A DNA stretch of 64,000 nucleotides from Limnohabitans sp. (GCA_030158125.1 JAOATL010000019.1:1-64000); one strand, 5' to 3'. Shown: positions 26,127 to 36,049, counted from the stretch's first letter. The notes: generated by a model not told the origin, from the sequence alone. Made by a program: numbers and translations.

Positions 26127-27479
26127 TCATCGGCACCAGATGTCGCGGTAAGTTTTGTCGGGGTCGTAATCTTTGGCCTGCTTGTCTGGATTGAACCGTC
26201 TCGACCCCCTGGGGTCCGTGCCATTTCCACTGAGATACAACCAATTGCCTTGGTTGCTGTAAACGTCGTAGTCAATCAATTGCGATTCAAACCATGCAGC
26301 ACCAGCACGCCAATCGCAGCCTAAGTCGTGAATTAAATAACTGGCCACGTTTTGACGCATGCGATTGGACAAATAGGCCGTCCTGCTGAGTTCGTGCATA
26401 CCCGCATCAATGAAGTCGTGACCCGTTTGGCCTGTGCACCAAGCTTCAAACGCTTCAGCAGAATGCCGTTGGTTCAGTGAGGGCTTTGCGTGCAAGCCCT
26501 GGCGCCTGTAGAGCCATTGCCCGTACTTGTGATGCAGCCAGCGAAAGTGATCGCGCCAAAGCAGCTCAAAGCCAATCCAATAGGTGCTGTCGTTCGCACC
26601 ATGCATTTGTTCATGCTGCTTGACGGCCGCCCAAGCTTGTCGTGCAGACAGCGCTCCCGTGGCCAGCCAAGGTGACCACTTGGTGGAGTAGTCCACACCC
26701 AACAAGCCATTGCGTGTGACTTTGTAAGTGCTGGGCAGGGTGCTGTTGCAATAACGTTGGAGATGCGCCAGAGCAGCGGTCTCGCCGCCGTCAAAGTTGC
26801 CTGGCCCGAATGGGAATGCTGAGCGCAGGTCGGGCATGTGGTCTGCAGCAGTCGGGGCAAGCGCGTTGTCAAGCCAGTTTGGTCGCTGCTGCAACTGATT
26901 TGTGAGAAATGAATGCGCTGGCAGCGCAGGCAGCTGTGCAGGCACAGGCAGTGGCGTTTCGACTTTCAGTGCGGGGCGCTCCACCTGCTGCCTAAAGGTG
27001 GTGAATTGATCGGGTACTCGATTGACTGCAAACGGCAAATCAGTCATGCGCATCAGCGTGGATTGCCAAACCGTTTGAATGTTCACGCCGGCCGCTTTCA
27101 ATTGCTGGACGTGCGCTTGTTCAAACGGCGCTGCAATGTCTTCGCAAACAAGCCAGGTAGTGGGCAAAGCCTGACACAAAGCCTGGATGATCTCTACCGA
27201 AGGGCCCCGCCATTGGTAAAGTTGACTGCCGTGTTCAGCCAGTTGCCGGGCTACGTCGTTCACGGCCATGCCGGTCCATGCTTCTCTGGCGGGCGACGTT
27301 CTTGGAAATCCCCATGGTGTCAATGCACGCAAGGCATCGTCGTGGATGTAGATGGGCAACAGCCAAGTTTGCAACTGGTTTGCAAGCGCGATGGCCTGCT
27401 GAAGCGCTGGCTGATCGTGCAAGCGCAGGTCGTTGCGGAACCAAAAGACAACGCCAGTTTTTGGCGGAAGAGGGGACAT
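26127..27479 (-). CDS. Cryptochrome DASH-type photolyase
   Basis: A 450-residue photolyase/cryptochrome with an N-terminal antenna-binding Rossmann domain (FWFRNDLRLHDQPAL) and a C-terminal FAD domain (STKWSPWLATGALSARQ, FELLWRDHFRW). The closing segments GTDPRGSRRFNPDKQ and KDYDPDKTYRDIW are CRY-DASH signatures. Known DASH proteins repair cyclobutane dimers in single-stranded DNA. It follows the second photolyase gene by 18 bp on the same strand. Blue-light or photo-oxidative control through the adjacent MerR regulator is likely but inferred. Confidence 0.9.
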   Translation of the reverse strand: MSPLPPKTGVVFWFRNDLRLHDQPALQQAIALANQLQTWLLPIYIHDDALRALTPWGFPRTSPAREAWTGMAVNDVARQLAEHGSQLYQWRGPSVEIIQALCQALPTTWLVCEDIAAPFEQAHVQQLKAAGVNIQTVWQSTLMRMTDLPFAVNRVPDQFTTFRQQVERPALKVETPLPVPAQLPALPAHSFLTNQLQQRPNWLDNALAPTAADHMPDLRSAFPFGPGNFDGGETAALAHLQRYCNSTLPSTYKVTRNGLLGVDYSTKWSPWLATGALSARQAWAAVKQHEQMHGANDSTYWIGFELLWRDHFRWLHHKYGQWLYRRQGLHAKPSLNQRHSAEAFEAWCTGQTGHDFIDAGMHELSRTAYLSNRMRQNVASYLIHDLGCDWRAGAAWFESQLIDYDVYSNQGNWLYLSGNGTDPRGSRRFNPDKQAKDYDPDKTYRDIWCR

Positions 27480-27497
27480 GTGTTGGCGTTTTCTGAA

Positions 27498-29033
27498 TTA
27501 AAAGTCAAAGCCCATTTGCGCCGCGCTGTTTGGCCTCTGGTTTTTTGTATGGCTGCGACGGTTGGCAAATGTTTTGCGCGAGGCGTGCTTGTCAATCACA
27601 GCCTGTTTGCCGGCGCGCACGTCTTCCTGTTTGCGTCTGTCATGCAATCTGGTTTTTGCAGCGCGAGTGGCCAGGGTCAAGTCGACCAAAGGCGCAGGAA
27701 TATGATGTTCGGTTAAGGTGCTGTTGCTACTGGACTGCCGCACGTTATCAGGCATTTTCCAAGGCTCGAACAACCAACTGTCGGGTACCGTTCTCATGGC
27801 GGGCAGCCATCTTCGAACAAACTTGCCGTAGGGGTCGTGATCTTGCGCTTGCTTGATGGGGTTGTACACACGCGTGATGTTGATGCCAGTCGTGCCCGAT
27901 TGCATCTGCAATTGACTCCAATGAATGCCGGGCTCGTAATCTAAAAACTGCGTCGCCAACCATTCGCCCACGCGTCGCCAGTGCAGCCACAATGGGTAAG
28001 CGGCCACAGACACCAACATGGCGCGCATTCGAAAATTGAGCCAGCCTGTTTCGCGCAACATGGTGACCGAGGCGTCCACCATCGGCCAACCGGTTTGGGC
28101 ATTTTTCAAAGCTTCAAAATAGATTGTATTGAATTCTTGTTCACGCAAGGCGTCGTAGCCTCGGTGCATGTTATGCCATTCAATGGCGGGCTCACTTTCT
28201 AGTTTTTGAATAAAGTGGCAATGCCAATAAAGGCGGCTCATGAAAGCGTTGAGTCCGGCCTTGTGACGCGCTGCTTGCGGCGGCAGCGCTGCCATGCAAG
28301 CCCGTGTCATTTGAACCACTTCGCGCATGCTGATGCAACCGTACGCCAAGTACGCCGAAAGCCGTGAGCAGGCATCTGGCGCCGACAGCGGCGATGAAAT
28401 GCCGCCTCTGTAACCCAAGCTGCGCGAATTTAAAAAACTGCGCAAGACCGCCAAAGCCAGTGGGCGTCCGCCGCGTTGGCGAAGCGGTGGATTGTGTTGC
28501 AGGTGCGCAGGCGCCGGCATTGACAAGGGCAAGTTGCTGGGAGCGTGGGCAAAGTGAATCGCAGCGGGCTGCGCCAATGCCGTCTGCATGTGTTGCTCCC
28601 AAGCCGCTTGCCATTGGTTGCGATTTTTCAGGCGCCTGATCACACCAAACTGCGGGAATTCATGCCATGCAATGCGCTGTGTTTGGCACCAAGCCTTGAC
28701 TTGAATGTCTCTGGCATATGTCCATTCATTGCCAGTTTCTTCGTGCGAGTACATGGCGCTGAAGGGGGTCTCTTGATGGAGGCGTTGCAAAACTTCGGCG
28801 GCCTCACCTGTGTGAATTTCAAGGCAGCCACCCAAGCTGCGCAAATGTGCATCCAAGGCCTGCAAAGATTCTCGAATGAACTCGAAGTGTTGAAGGGCTG
28901 CGTCGGCTTGCTTCCAGTAACCAGGCTCAACAATGTAGATACAGCGCACGGGCCCTGTTGCTGCTGCACGTGCCAAGGCCGCATGGTCTTGCCAGCGCAA
29001 GTCCCGTTTGAACCAAACCATTTGACAGTGCAT
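27498..29033 (-). CDS. Photolyase/cryptochrome-family flavoprotein with basic C-terminal tail
   Basis: A 511-residue photolyase-fold protein: VWFKRDLRWQDHAAL at the start, the FAD-domain segments LSAYLAYGCISMREV and GWPMVDASVTMLRETGW, then GINITRVYNPIKQ and DHDPYGKFVRRW. It differs clearly from the DASH protein next to it. The last 55 or so residues are rich in Arg and Lys and extend beyond the fold. Whether it repairs DNA or senses light cannot be told. It starts 7 bp after the MerR regulator gene, so the three form one operon. Confidence 0.86.
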   Translation of the reverse strand: MHCQMVWFKRDLRWQDHAALARAAATGPVRCIYIVEPGYWKQADAALQHFEFIRESLQALDAHLRSLGGCLEIHTGEAAEVLQRLHQETPFSAMYSHEETGNEWTYARDIQVKAWCQTQRIAWHEFPQFGVIRRLKNRNQWQAAWEQHMQTALAQPAAIHFAHAPSNLPLSMPAPAHLQHNPPLRQRGGRPLALAVLRSFLNSRSLGYRGGISSPLSAPDACSRLSAYLAYGCISMREVVQMTRACMAALPPQAARHKAGLNAFMSRLYWHCHFIQKLESEPAIEWHNMHRGYDALREQEFNTIYFEALKNAQTGWPMVDASVTMLRETGWLNFRMRAMLVSVAAYPLWLHWRRVGEWLATQFLDYEPGIHWSQLQMQSGTTGINITRVYNPIKQAQDHDPYGKFVRRWLPAMRTVPDSWLFEPWKMPDNVRQSSSNSTLTEHHIPAPLVDLTLATRAAKTRLHDRRKQEDVRAGKQAVIDKHASRKTFANRRSHTKNQRPNSAAQMGFDF

Positions 29034-29040
29034 GCGACCT

Positions 29041-30009
29041 TCAGCTGCGAAGGGTGTTCAGATCAATGCCTTCGTGCTGCGCCACCATCTCCAACGCATC
29101 TTCAAACATGGCACGTGCCGAACCAGAGATGGCACTCAGGTGCGCGTGAATGCGCGCGTCGTCAGTTGATTTGTTCAGACAGTCCAAACTGTACTGCTCA
29201 AACCTGGCCAGTTGCGTGATGAGTTCGGCCACGTGTTTGGGACACTCACACAAAATTTGCGTTGAAATGCTGGCAACATGCTGCAGTGCCATGTCGTCAT
29301 ATTTGCGCGGTGGAATGGTGTTTGGGGTGGGCAGTTTGGCGGTCGTAGACAAGTCCGTTTGCAAGGATGCCTGAATCAATTCACCCAACTCAGTTTCTGG
29401 AAGTGGCTCTCTACGCACCACCATGCCCCATTGCTGAAGGCTTTCAATCACAGGGGCTTGCCCAAAACTGTAAAGCACGATGGTGTGCGCGGCCTGAGAT
29501 TTTTCAGCCAAGCGGCGAATGTCAACTTGAACGCCTGCATGCAAAGAATGGCATTGCACCAATAGCAGATCGGGCAACCCATGCAACTGGCCTTGCAGCA
29601 TCTCGTCCATTGTTCCAAAGATGTCTGTGATGTGCAGCGCGGTGGGGGCCATCTGCTGTGCAAAGCGAGTGGCCTCAATGCGACTGGCCAGGGCGGTGCC
29701 GACGATGGCCACCGTGGCGGCAGGGGCCGATGCGGTTGGCGACAGAATGTGACGCCCCTTGCCTTGGTGCTGTTGCAACAGTTGGTTCAGTTCCTGCAAA
29801 CTGCATTGCGCAATTTGCCCCACGCTGTGCCCTTGGTCTGTGAGCCTTTTCATGAGCGTGGCTTTGAGGACGTCATCGTCTGAATACAACCGATGACGGC
29901 TGGCTGTCTTCAGGGGGGTGAAACTTTGGTAGCGCGCCTCCCAAATGCGCAGGGTGGGCGTGGGAACACCGCTGAGCGTGGAAACAGCACCAATTTTGTG
30001 GAGGTTCAT
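29041..30009 (-). CDS. MerR-family regulator with cobalamin-domain-like, motif-less sensor region
   Basis: A 322-residue regulator. Residues 1-75 form a MerR winged helix (RIWEARYQSFTP, SRHRLYSDDDV). Residues about 98-205 look like the Rossmann half of a CarH/LitR cobalamin-binding domain but lack the DxHxxG motif. Residues 235-320 are helical. It resembles LitR/PplR-type regulators that switch on photolyase and related genes in light, including forms that have lost B12 binding. It heads the photolyase operon and faces an Rrf2 gene across a promoter region with strong repeats. Confidence 0.82.
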   Translation of the reverse strand: MNLHKIGAVSTLSGVPTPTLRIWEARYQSFTPLKTASRHRLYSDDDVLKATLMKRLTDQGHSVGQIAQCSLQELNQLLQQHQGKGRHILSPTASAPAATVAIVGTALASRIEATRFAQQMAPTALHITDIFGTMDEMLQGQLHGLPDLLLVQCHSLHAGVQVDIRRLAEKSQAAHTIVLYSFGQAPVIESLQQWGMVVRREPLPETELGELIQASLQTDLSTTAKLPTPNTIPPRKYDDMALQHVASISTQILCECPKHVAELITQLARFEQYSLDCLNKSTDDARIHAHLSAISGSARAMFEDALEMVAQHEGIDLNTLRS

Positions 30010-30142
30010 GAGGATTACACCAGTAAACTCATTCTTTGAATAAGTATTGAATAGATAAAATGAAATATTTTGAGCATTTTAAAGCGTATTTGAATAAGTA
30101 TGTTAAATTTTTATCTATTCAATAAGTCAACAAAGGCACTTC
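30010..30142. promoter_or_regulatory. AT-rich divergent promoter/operator region with nested repeats
   Basis: This 133-bp gap between the MerR and Rrf2 genes is much more AT-rich than its surroundings. TATTGAATAGATAAAA at 30045-30060 recurs as a perfect reverse complement at 30109-30124 (16 bp, 48-bp spacer). TTTGAATAAGTAT occurs as a direct repeat at 30035-30047 and 30089-30101. The half-site TTGAATA appears in each copy. This looks like multi-site operator DNA for one or both flanking regulators. I did not fix -35/-10 boxes. Confidence 0.7.
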
Positions 30143-30658
30143 ATGCTCAGTCAACGCGCTTACCAAGGCATCTTGGCCATTGCCCATGTCGCCAACTCAC
30201 CGGCTCACAAGTCGGTGACGGTTGCAAGCATTGCTCAGTTTTTAGAACTGTCGGTGTCTTACACCGAGAGCCTGGTCAAGGTGCTAAAGCAGCATGATTT
30301 GCTGCAAGCGTCTAGAGGGCCAGGGGGCGGCTACCAGTTGAAACGCGATTTGAAAGCGCTGTCGGCATGGGATGTTGTCAAATGCTTTGAGCTGGACGAG
30401 GTGCTCAAAGAAGACAAACGTTCCAGCCCTGAGGCGGTGGCGGCAGACCTGCTGTACGAGCAGTTCGTGCAAATCGAACAAGATTTTCTCAAGGCCTATT
30501 CACTGAGTGCTTTGATCAGCGATGTGCCGGCCTCAGCGCGCGCTCAAGCGGCTCACAATTTGCCGTTCAACTTCAAACCATTGCCCAAGAGCTTGATGCC
30601 CGTTGCACCCAACTCTGTTTTTGACTTGTCCAAGTTCATGGACTTGGCACTGGCTTAA
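30143..30658 (+). CDS. Rrf2-family transcriptional regulator lacking the Fe-S cysteine trio
   Basis: A 171-residue Rrf2 protein: winged helix at residues 1-75 with LELSVSYTESLVKVLK as recognition region and LLQASRGPGGGYQLKR as wing. IscR and NsrR carry three cysteines near residues 90-105 for an Fe-S cluster; here that region has only one Cys (VVKCFEL), so a classical cluster is unlikely. The signal is unknown. It is divergent from the photolyase-operon MerR gene and convergent with the radical SAM gene. Confidence 0.85.
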   Translation: MLSQRAYQGILAIAHVANSPAHKSVTVASIAQFLELSVSYTESLVKVLKQHDLLQASRGPGGGYQLKRDLKALSAWDVVKCFELDEVLKEDKRSSPEAVAADLLYEQFVQIEQDFLKAYSLSALISDVPASARAQAAHNLPFNFKPLPKSLMPVAPNSVFDLSKFMDLALA

Positions 30659-30692
30659 AGCAGCGGCCATCATTCAACGCGGCGCCCTCCAT

Positions 30693-32651
30693 TCAGCGTT
30701 GAAGTGCTTGTTCGATTTTGCGGCGTGGCACAGTGCTTTTGGGAACCTTGAAAGCTGGACTTTTGCCACCCGCATGTTCAATCAGCGCATTTTGGAACCA
30801 GGTGCGCACATCTTCTTCCAAACCGATGCCATGCATGAAGTTGTAAATGGCCTTCTTTAAACCGAGGCCCAACAAATCATGGTCCACACCAGTGGGGTCG
30901 ATGAAGCCGATGTCATTTTTGCCGAAGCTGACGGTGGGCAGCGGAATCAATTCAATGCCGTATTCCTGAGGGTTCAAACCGACAGGAGAATGCACGGTGC
31001 AAGCAAAGCGGTGAAAGAAGCCGCTTTGGATGCAGCCATTTTCAAAGAGCTGCCGAACGTATTCCAAAGCATCCACAGTGTCTTGCACCGTTTGTGTAGG
31101 GAAGCCGTACATGAGGTACGCGTGAACCAAGATGCCCGCTTCAGAAAAGCCTTTGGTGACCTGCGCCACTTGTTCCACTGACACGCCTTTTTTCATCAAC
31201 TTGAGCAAGCGGTCAGAGGCCACTTCCAAGCCGCCCGACATGGCGATGCAACCACTCTCGGCCAACAACTCGGCCAGTTCGGGCGTGAAGGTTTTTTCAA
31301 AGCGAATATTGCCCCACCAAGAAATGTGCACCTTCCTTCGGATCAATTCTTCAGCCAAAGCTTTGAGTGCTTTAGGAGGGGCTGCTTCATCGACAAAGTG
31401 GAAGCCTGTTTGGCCGGTCTCTTTCACAATGGTTTCAATGCGATCAACCAGCAATTCAGCGGAGGCCGTTTCGTAGCGAGAGATGTAGTCAAGGCTGACA
31501 TCGCAGAAGCTGCATTTTTTCCAATAGCAACCATGGGCTACCGTGAGTTTGTTCCAGCGACCATCACTCCACAGTCGGTGCATGGGGTTGAGCATGTCGA
31601 GCAAAGACAAGTAGTCGCTCAAGGGCAGGCCATCCCATGTGGCGGTGCCCACTTCTTCAAAGGGTACATCGGGCTCTGACCAGTTCATCAATTGAACGGT
31701 GCCCGTGTCTGGTTTGCGAATAAAGGTGCGGACCAAACGGGCAGCGGCACGTTGCCCGTGCAAATGCTCTAGCAAAGCCAGCAAAGGACGCTCGCCAGAA
31801 TCTAGGGTGACAAAGTCCACGTAATCAAACACGCGAGGTTCTGTGAGTTCGCGCAGTTCGGTGTTCACAAAGCCACCGCCCAGCGCAATGTGAATGTGCG
31901 GGTGATGCTGCTTGATGCACTGTGCAATTCTGAAGGCGGCATACACCGCGCCAGGGAAGGGGACAGACAACAAAACCAAGTTGGGTTGGTGGTGTGCGAT
32001 GGCCTTCAGTGTCAGCGCTTGCAGCATTTCGTCCATCAAAGTCAAAGGCGCGGCCAATGCATCGGCCAGCGGTTCAAACGTGGCCTGACTGCCCGCCAAT
32101 GATTCGCCGTAGCGCACAAATTCAAAGCGACGGTCAACAGCATCGCGCAGCACATCGGCCAAGTCGTTCAAATACAAGGTGGCCAAATGGCGCGCACGGT
32201 CTTGCTGACCCAAGGCGCCAAAGGCCCAAGCCAAGGGGTCGGCCGATTCGCCATCGTCGTAGGCGTCTAGGGCTGTAAAGCGAGGGCCTTCCGGCAAGAA
32301 GCCTCTGCCGGCAATGCGGTGGCTGAGGGTGCTGTCCTTGCCTTGTAAGAAGGCGATGGTGGGCGCGATGGTGTTTTCGTAGCGCTCAAAGAAATCCAAG
32401 AAAAAATTGACACTGGCGCTGCGTTCAGCTTCAGGCAGTGCCAGTGCTTTGTCGCGAATTTGCGCCATGCCTTGGGGGGTGAACAAATTCAAGACCAGCT
32501 TGAGCGCCAAATCTTCTTGGGTGGCTGCAATCCCGCGCGAGCGCAAAAAGCCCGTCAGGTAGGCCGTCGACGGGTAGGGCGTATTGAGCTGCGTCATCGG
32601 CGGGATGACGCTTAAGACGCTAAAGGGTTTTGAAGTCGGTGAGGGGTTCAT
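30693..32651 (-). CDS. B12-binding-domain-like radical SAM protein, unknown reaction
   Basis: A 652-residue protein. Residues about 215-300 look like a cobalamin-binding Rossmann domain without a DxHxxG motif (NLVLLSVPFPGAVY, LGGGFVNTELREL). A radical SAM barrel follows. The cluster motif reads C375-YWKK-C380-SF-C383, i.e. CX4CX2C instead of the common CX3CX2C. Downstream SGGLEVASDRLLKLMKKG and AYLMYGFPTQT are normal radical SAM elements. It probably makes or modifies a small molecule or a methyl/methylene position, but I cannot name the substrate. It stands alone between an Rrf2 gene and a GNAT gene. Confidence 0.83.
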   Translation of the reverse strand: MNPSPTSKPFSVLSVIPPMTQLNTPYPSTAYLTGFLRSRGIAATQEDLALKLVLNLFTPQGMAQIRDKALALPEAERSASVNFFLDFFERYENTIAPTIAFLQGKDSTLSHRIAGRGFLPEGPRFTALDAYDDGESADPLAWAFGALGQQDRARHLATLYLNDLADVLRDAVDRRFEFVRYGESLAGSQATFEPLADALAAPLTLMDEMLQALTLKAIAHHQPNLVLLSVPFPGAVYAAFRIAQCIKQHHPHIHIALGGGFVNTELRELTEPRVFDYVDFVTLDSGERPLLALLEHLHGQRAAARLVRTFIRKPDTGTVQLMNWSEPDVPFEEVGTATWDGLPLSDYLSLLDMLNPMHRLWSDGRWNKLTVAHGCYWKKCSFCDVSLDYISRYETASAELLVDRIETIVKETGQTGFHFVDEAAPPKALKALAEELIRRKVHISWWGNIRFEKTFTPELAELLAESGCIAMSGGLEVASDRLLKLMKKGVSVEQVAQVTKGFSEAGILVHAYLMYGFPTQTVQDTVDALEYVRQLFENGCIQSGFFHRFACTVHSPVGLNPQEYGIELIPLPTVSFGKNDIGFIDPTGVDHDLLGLGLKKAIYNFMHGIGLEEDVRTWFQNALIEHAGGKSPAFKVPKSTVPRRKIEQALQR

Positions 32652-32663
32652 GCACCCCTGACT

Positions 32664-33149
32664 TTACAGCCACTTTTGCATGAATTGGGCTTGTCCCGCC
32701 GCTGGATCGAGTTCGTACTGTTCAAAACCAAAGCGCTTGTAGCTGCCCATGGCCGGTGCATTACCACTCAGTACTTCAAGTGTGAGCTTGCAGCACCCAC
32801 GCGAGCGGGCATGGGCTTCTGCGGCTTGGAGCAGGGATTGCCCCACCCCTTGTCCGCGGTGGCCGTCCAATACGGCAATGTCATGCACATTCAGCAAAGG
32901 CTGGGCCTTGAAAGTGGAATAGCCTTCAAAGCAATTGATCAGGCCAATGGGTTTGTCTTCTAACCATGCAATGAAGCTGGCCGCACCCGCAATGCGGGCC
33001 ATGTCAGTGCACAAACGCGCTGTGGCCTCTGGCTTGAGGGCGTCACCTCCGCCCATCGGGTCTTGCGCGTAAGCGTCAAGCAAATAGACCAAGGCTTGTG
33101 CGTGGTCTGCGTTGAGGTAGTCAACACGTTGAACTTTTAAAGTGCTCAT
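32664..33149 (-). CDS. GNAT-family N-acetyltransferase
   Basis: A 161-residue acetyltransferase with the acetyl-CoA motif [21 protein letters not shown] near residues 88-108 and the terminal [15 protein letters not shown]. The ATG at 33149 overlaps the gcvP stop codon as ATGA, so it is the last gene of the glycine-cleavage operon. Its acceptor is unknown. The co-expression with gcv genes is notable but no functional link is known to me. Confidence 0.87.
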   Translation of the reverse strand: MSTLKVQRVDYLNADHAQALVYLLDAYAQDPMGGGDALKPEATARLCTDMARIAGAASFIAWLEDKPIGLINCFEGYSTFKAQPLLNVHDIAVLDGHRGQGVGQSLLQAAEAHARSRGCCKLTLEVLSGNAPAMGSYKRFGFEQYELDPAAGQAQFMQKWL

Positions 33150-36049
33150 GCTGCGTACTCGCTCATGGGCACGCAACTGCAGAACAGGTTGCGATCGCCG
33201 TACACATTGTCGACACGACCCACTTGGGGCCAGTATTTCACACTGCTCAACGGGCGACCGGCTTGCGCAGCGCCTACTTCGCGTGAGTACGGGCGATTCC
33301 AATCAGCCGCCATCAAACTGGTTGCTGTGTGCGGCGCATGCTTGAGCGGGTTGTTGTCTTGTGGCCAATCGCCGTTTTCAATGAGGCGAACTTCCTCGCG
33401 GATGGCAATCATGGCGTCGATGAAGCGATCCAGCTCTTCCAAAGTTTCGCTTTCGGTGGGCTCCACCATGAGGGTATTGGCCACAGGGAAGGAAAGGGTG
33501 GGGGCGTGGAAGCCATAGTCCATCAAGCGCTTGGCCACGTCTTCGGCCATCACGCCGCTGGTGTCTTTCAAGCCACGCAAATCCAAAATGCATTCATGCG
33601 CTACATGGCCTGCTTTGCCATTGGCGCCTGCGCTTGCGTAGAGCGTTGGGTAGTGATCGGCCAATCGACGGCTAATGTAGTTGGCCGCCAAAATAGCTGC
33701 CTCAGTCGCGTGCTTCAAACCTTCTGCGCCCATCATGCGGCAATACATCCAGCTGATCGGCAGCACAGCCGCATTGCCCAAAGGCGCAGCAGACACGGCG
33801 CCTACGCCGTTGACTTTCAAACCGCCGGTGGCGTGGCCTGGCAAGTAAGGCACCAAGTCTTCCACCACGCAAACAGGGCCTACACCTGGGCCGCCACCGC
33901 CGTGGGGAATGCAGAATGTTTTGTGCAAATTGAGGTGGCTCACGTCGCCGCCAAATTCGCCGGGCGCCGCAACACCTACCAAGGCATTCATGTTGGCGCC
34001 GTCCACATACACGCGGCCGCCGTGTTGGTGCACCAACTCACAGAGCGCTTTCACTTGGGTTTCAAACACACCGTGTGTGCTGGGGTAGGTGATCATGACC
34101 GCCGCCAAGTTGGCGCTGTGTTGTTCGCACTTGGCTTGGAGGTCCGCCATGTCGACGTTGCCCTGCGCATCGCAAGCCGTCACCACCACTTGCATGCCTG
34201 CCATTTGTGCGCTGGCAGGGTTGGTGCCATGCGCACTAGAAGGAATCAGGCAGATGTTGCGATGGCCCTGACCCTTGGCTTCATGGAACGCTTTGATGAC
34301 CAACAGACCTGCGTATTCACCTTGTGAGCCAGCGTTGGGCTGCAGGCTGATGCCCGCATAGCCGGTGGCTTGGCAGAGCCAGTCACGCAGTTGCTGATCG
34401 AGCAGGGCATAGCCCTTGAGTTGATCGGCCGGTGCAAAGGGGTGCACGTTGGCAAACTCGGGCCAGGTGATGGGAATCATCTCGCTGGTGGCATTGAGCT
34501 TCATGGTGCAAGAGCCCAGGGGAATCATGCTGCGATCGAGGGCTAAGTCTTTGTCGCTCAACTGGCGGATGTATCGCAACATGCCAGTTTCAGAGTGATA
34601 ACGATTGAACACGGGGTGCGTGAGGTATGCGCTGGTGCGGCGCAGATCAGTGGGAATGAGGCTGTCACGACCCTTTTCAAAAGGTGTCCAGTCGGGCAGG
34701 GCTTGGCCGCCTTCAGCAAAGCTAGACCATAGGGCTTCGATGTCGTCACGCGATGTGGTTTCGTCCAAAGACACGGCAATGCTGTCGGCTGTGAGCTTGC
34801 GCAGGTTCATACCTTTGAGCAAGGCTTTTTGCATGACGGCATCGGTTCGTGCGCCGGTGACCACTTGCAAAGTGTCAAAGGCGGACTTGTGCGCCAGTTT
34901 GCAGCCCAGTTGTTCTAAGCCCTCAGCCAAGATGGCGGTGAAGCTGGCCACACGTTGCGCAATGCGCTTCAAACCCACAGGACCGTGGTACACAGCGTAC
35001 ATGCTGGCCACCACGGCAGGCAAGACTTGAGCAGTGCAAATGTTGGAGGTGGCTTTTTCGCGGCGAATATGCTGTTCGCGCGTTTGCAAAGCCAAGCGAT
35101 AAGCGGGGTTGCCATGCACGTCCACACTCACGCCCACCAAGCGGCCGGGCATGGAGCGTTTGAAGTCGTCGCGGCAGGCCAGGTAAGCCGCGTGGGGGCC
35201 ACCGGCGCCCATGGGCATGCCAAAGCGTTGGGTGGTGCCCACCACAATGTCAGCACCCAATTCGCCGGGTGGTGTGACCAAGGTGAGGGCCAACAAATCG
35301 GCTGCAACGATGAAGGCGGCTTGCGCGGTGTGGGCCAGCGCAATCACGTCTTTCAAATCGTGAATCATGCCGACGGTGGAAGGGTACTGCGCCACAACTG
35401 CAAAGTAGTCGTGTTGTTTCATCAACTCTGGGACAAAGCCCACCAACACGGTCAAGCCCAATGGCGCAGCGCGAGTTTGAATCACTTCAATGGTTTGCGG
35501 ATGGCAATCGCCGGCCACAAGGATGTTGTTGCTTTTCGATTTGACCGAGCGCTTGGCCAAGGTCATGGCTTCTGCTGCCGCCGTGGCTTCGTCCAACATC
35601 GAGGCGTTGGCAATGGGCATGGCGGTTAAATCGCAAACCATGGTTTGGAAGTTGACCAAGGCTTCCATGCGGCCTTGGCTAATCTCAGCTTGGTAGGGCG
35701 TGTAAGCCGTGTACCACGCTGGGTTTTCCAAAATGTTGCGAAGGATCACGCCGGGTGTGTGATTGCCATAATAGCCCTGACCCATGAAACTTTTGAGAAT
35801 TTTGTTTTGTTGCGCCATGGCTTTGAGTTCGGCCAAGGCATTGGCCTCGGTGATGGGGGCCGGCAATTTCATGGCCTGGCTGCGTGCAATGGATGCGGGC
35901 ACGATGCTGTCAATGAGGGCGCGCCTTGAGGCCTCGCCAATGACCGACAGCATGTGATGCTCATCTGTTTCACTGATGCCAATGTGGCGTGCAATGAACT
36001 CGCGCTCGTTTTCAAGATGGCTCAAGGGGGCAACAGATGACATCAACAT
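33146..36049 (-). CDS. gcvP: Glycine dehydrogenase (decarboxylating), P-protein
   Basis: A 967-residue PLP enzyme that decarboxylates glycine and passes the aminomethyl group to lipoyl-GcvH. Both halves of the fused P-protein are present. The Schiff-base lysine lies in [16 protein letters not shown] near residue 707, followed by the Gly-rich loop. Length is standard for the one-chain form. GAAGG precedes the start. It is the third gene of the gcvT-gcvH-gcvP order and is coupled to the GNAT gene behind it. Confidence 0.97.
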   Translation of the reverse strand: MLMSSVAPLSHLENEREFIARHIGISETDEHHMLSVIGEASRRALIDSIVPASIARSQAMKLPAPITEANALAELKAMAQQNKILKSFMGQGYYGNHTPGVILRNILENPAWYTAYTPYQAEISQGRMEALVNFQTMVCDLTAMPIANASMLDEATAAAEAMTLAKRSVKSKSNNILVAGDCHPQTIEVIQTRAAPLGLTVLVGFVPELMKQHDYFAVVAQYPSTVGMIHDLKDVIALAHTAQAAFIVAADLLALTLVTPPGELGADIVVGTTQRFGMPMGAGGPHAAYLACRDDFKRSMPGRLVGVSVDVHGNPAYRLALQTREQHIRREKATSNICTAQVLPAVVASMYAVYHGPVGLKRIAQRVASFTAILAEGLEQLGCKLAHKSAFDTLQVVTGARTDAVMQKALLKGMNLRKLTADSIAVSLDETTSRDDIEALWSSFAEGGQALPDWTPFEKGRDSLIPTDLRRTSAYLTHPVFNRYHSETGMLRYIRQLSDKDLALDRSMIPLGSCTMKLNATSEMIPITWPEFANVHPFAPADQLKGYALLDQQLRDWLCQATGYAGISLQPNAGSQGEYAGLLVIKAFHEAKGQGHRNICLIPSSAHGTNPASAQMAGMQVVVTACDAQGNVDMADLQAKCEQHSANLAAVMITYPSTHGVFETQVKALCELVHQHGGRVYVDGANMNALVGVAAPGEFGGDVSHLNLHKTFCIPHGGGGPGVGPVCVVEDLVPYLPGHATGGLKVNGVGAVSAAPLGNAAVLPISWMYCRMMGAEGLKHATEAAILAANYISRRLADHYPTLYASAGANGKAGHVAHECILDLRGLKDTSGVMAEDVAKRLMDYGFHAPTLSFPVANTLMVEPTESETLEELDRFIDAMIAIREEVRLIENGDWPQDNNPLKHAPHTATSLMAADWNRPYSREVGAAQAGRPLSSVKYWPQVGRVDNVYGDRNLFCSCVPMSEYAA

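Noticed and set aside
30670..30705. TTCAACGC/GCGTTGAA stem between the convergent Rrf2 and radical SAM genes
   Set aside because: Only 8 bp with a 15-bp loop and no T run, and one arm is within the coding end; too weak to call a terminator.
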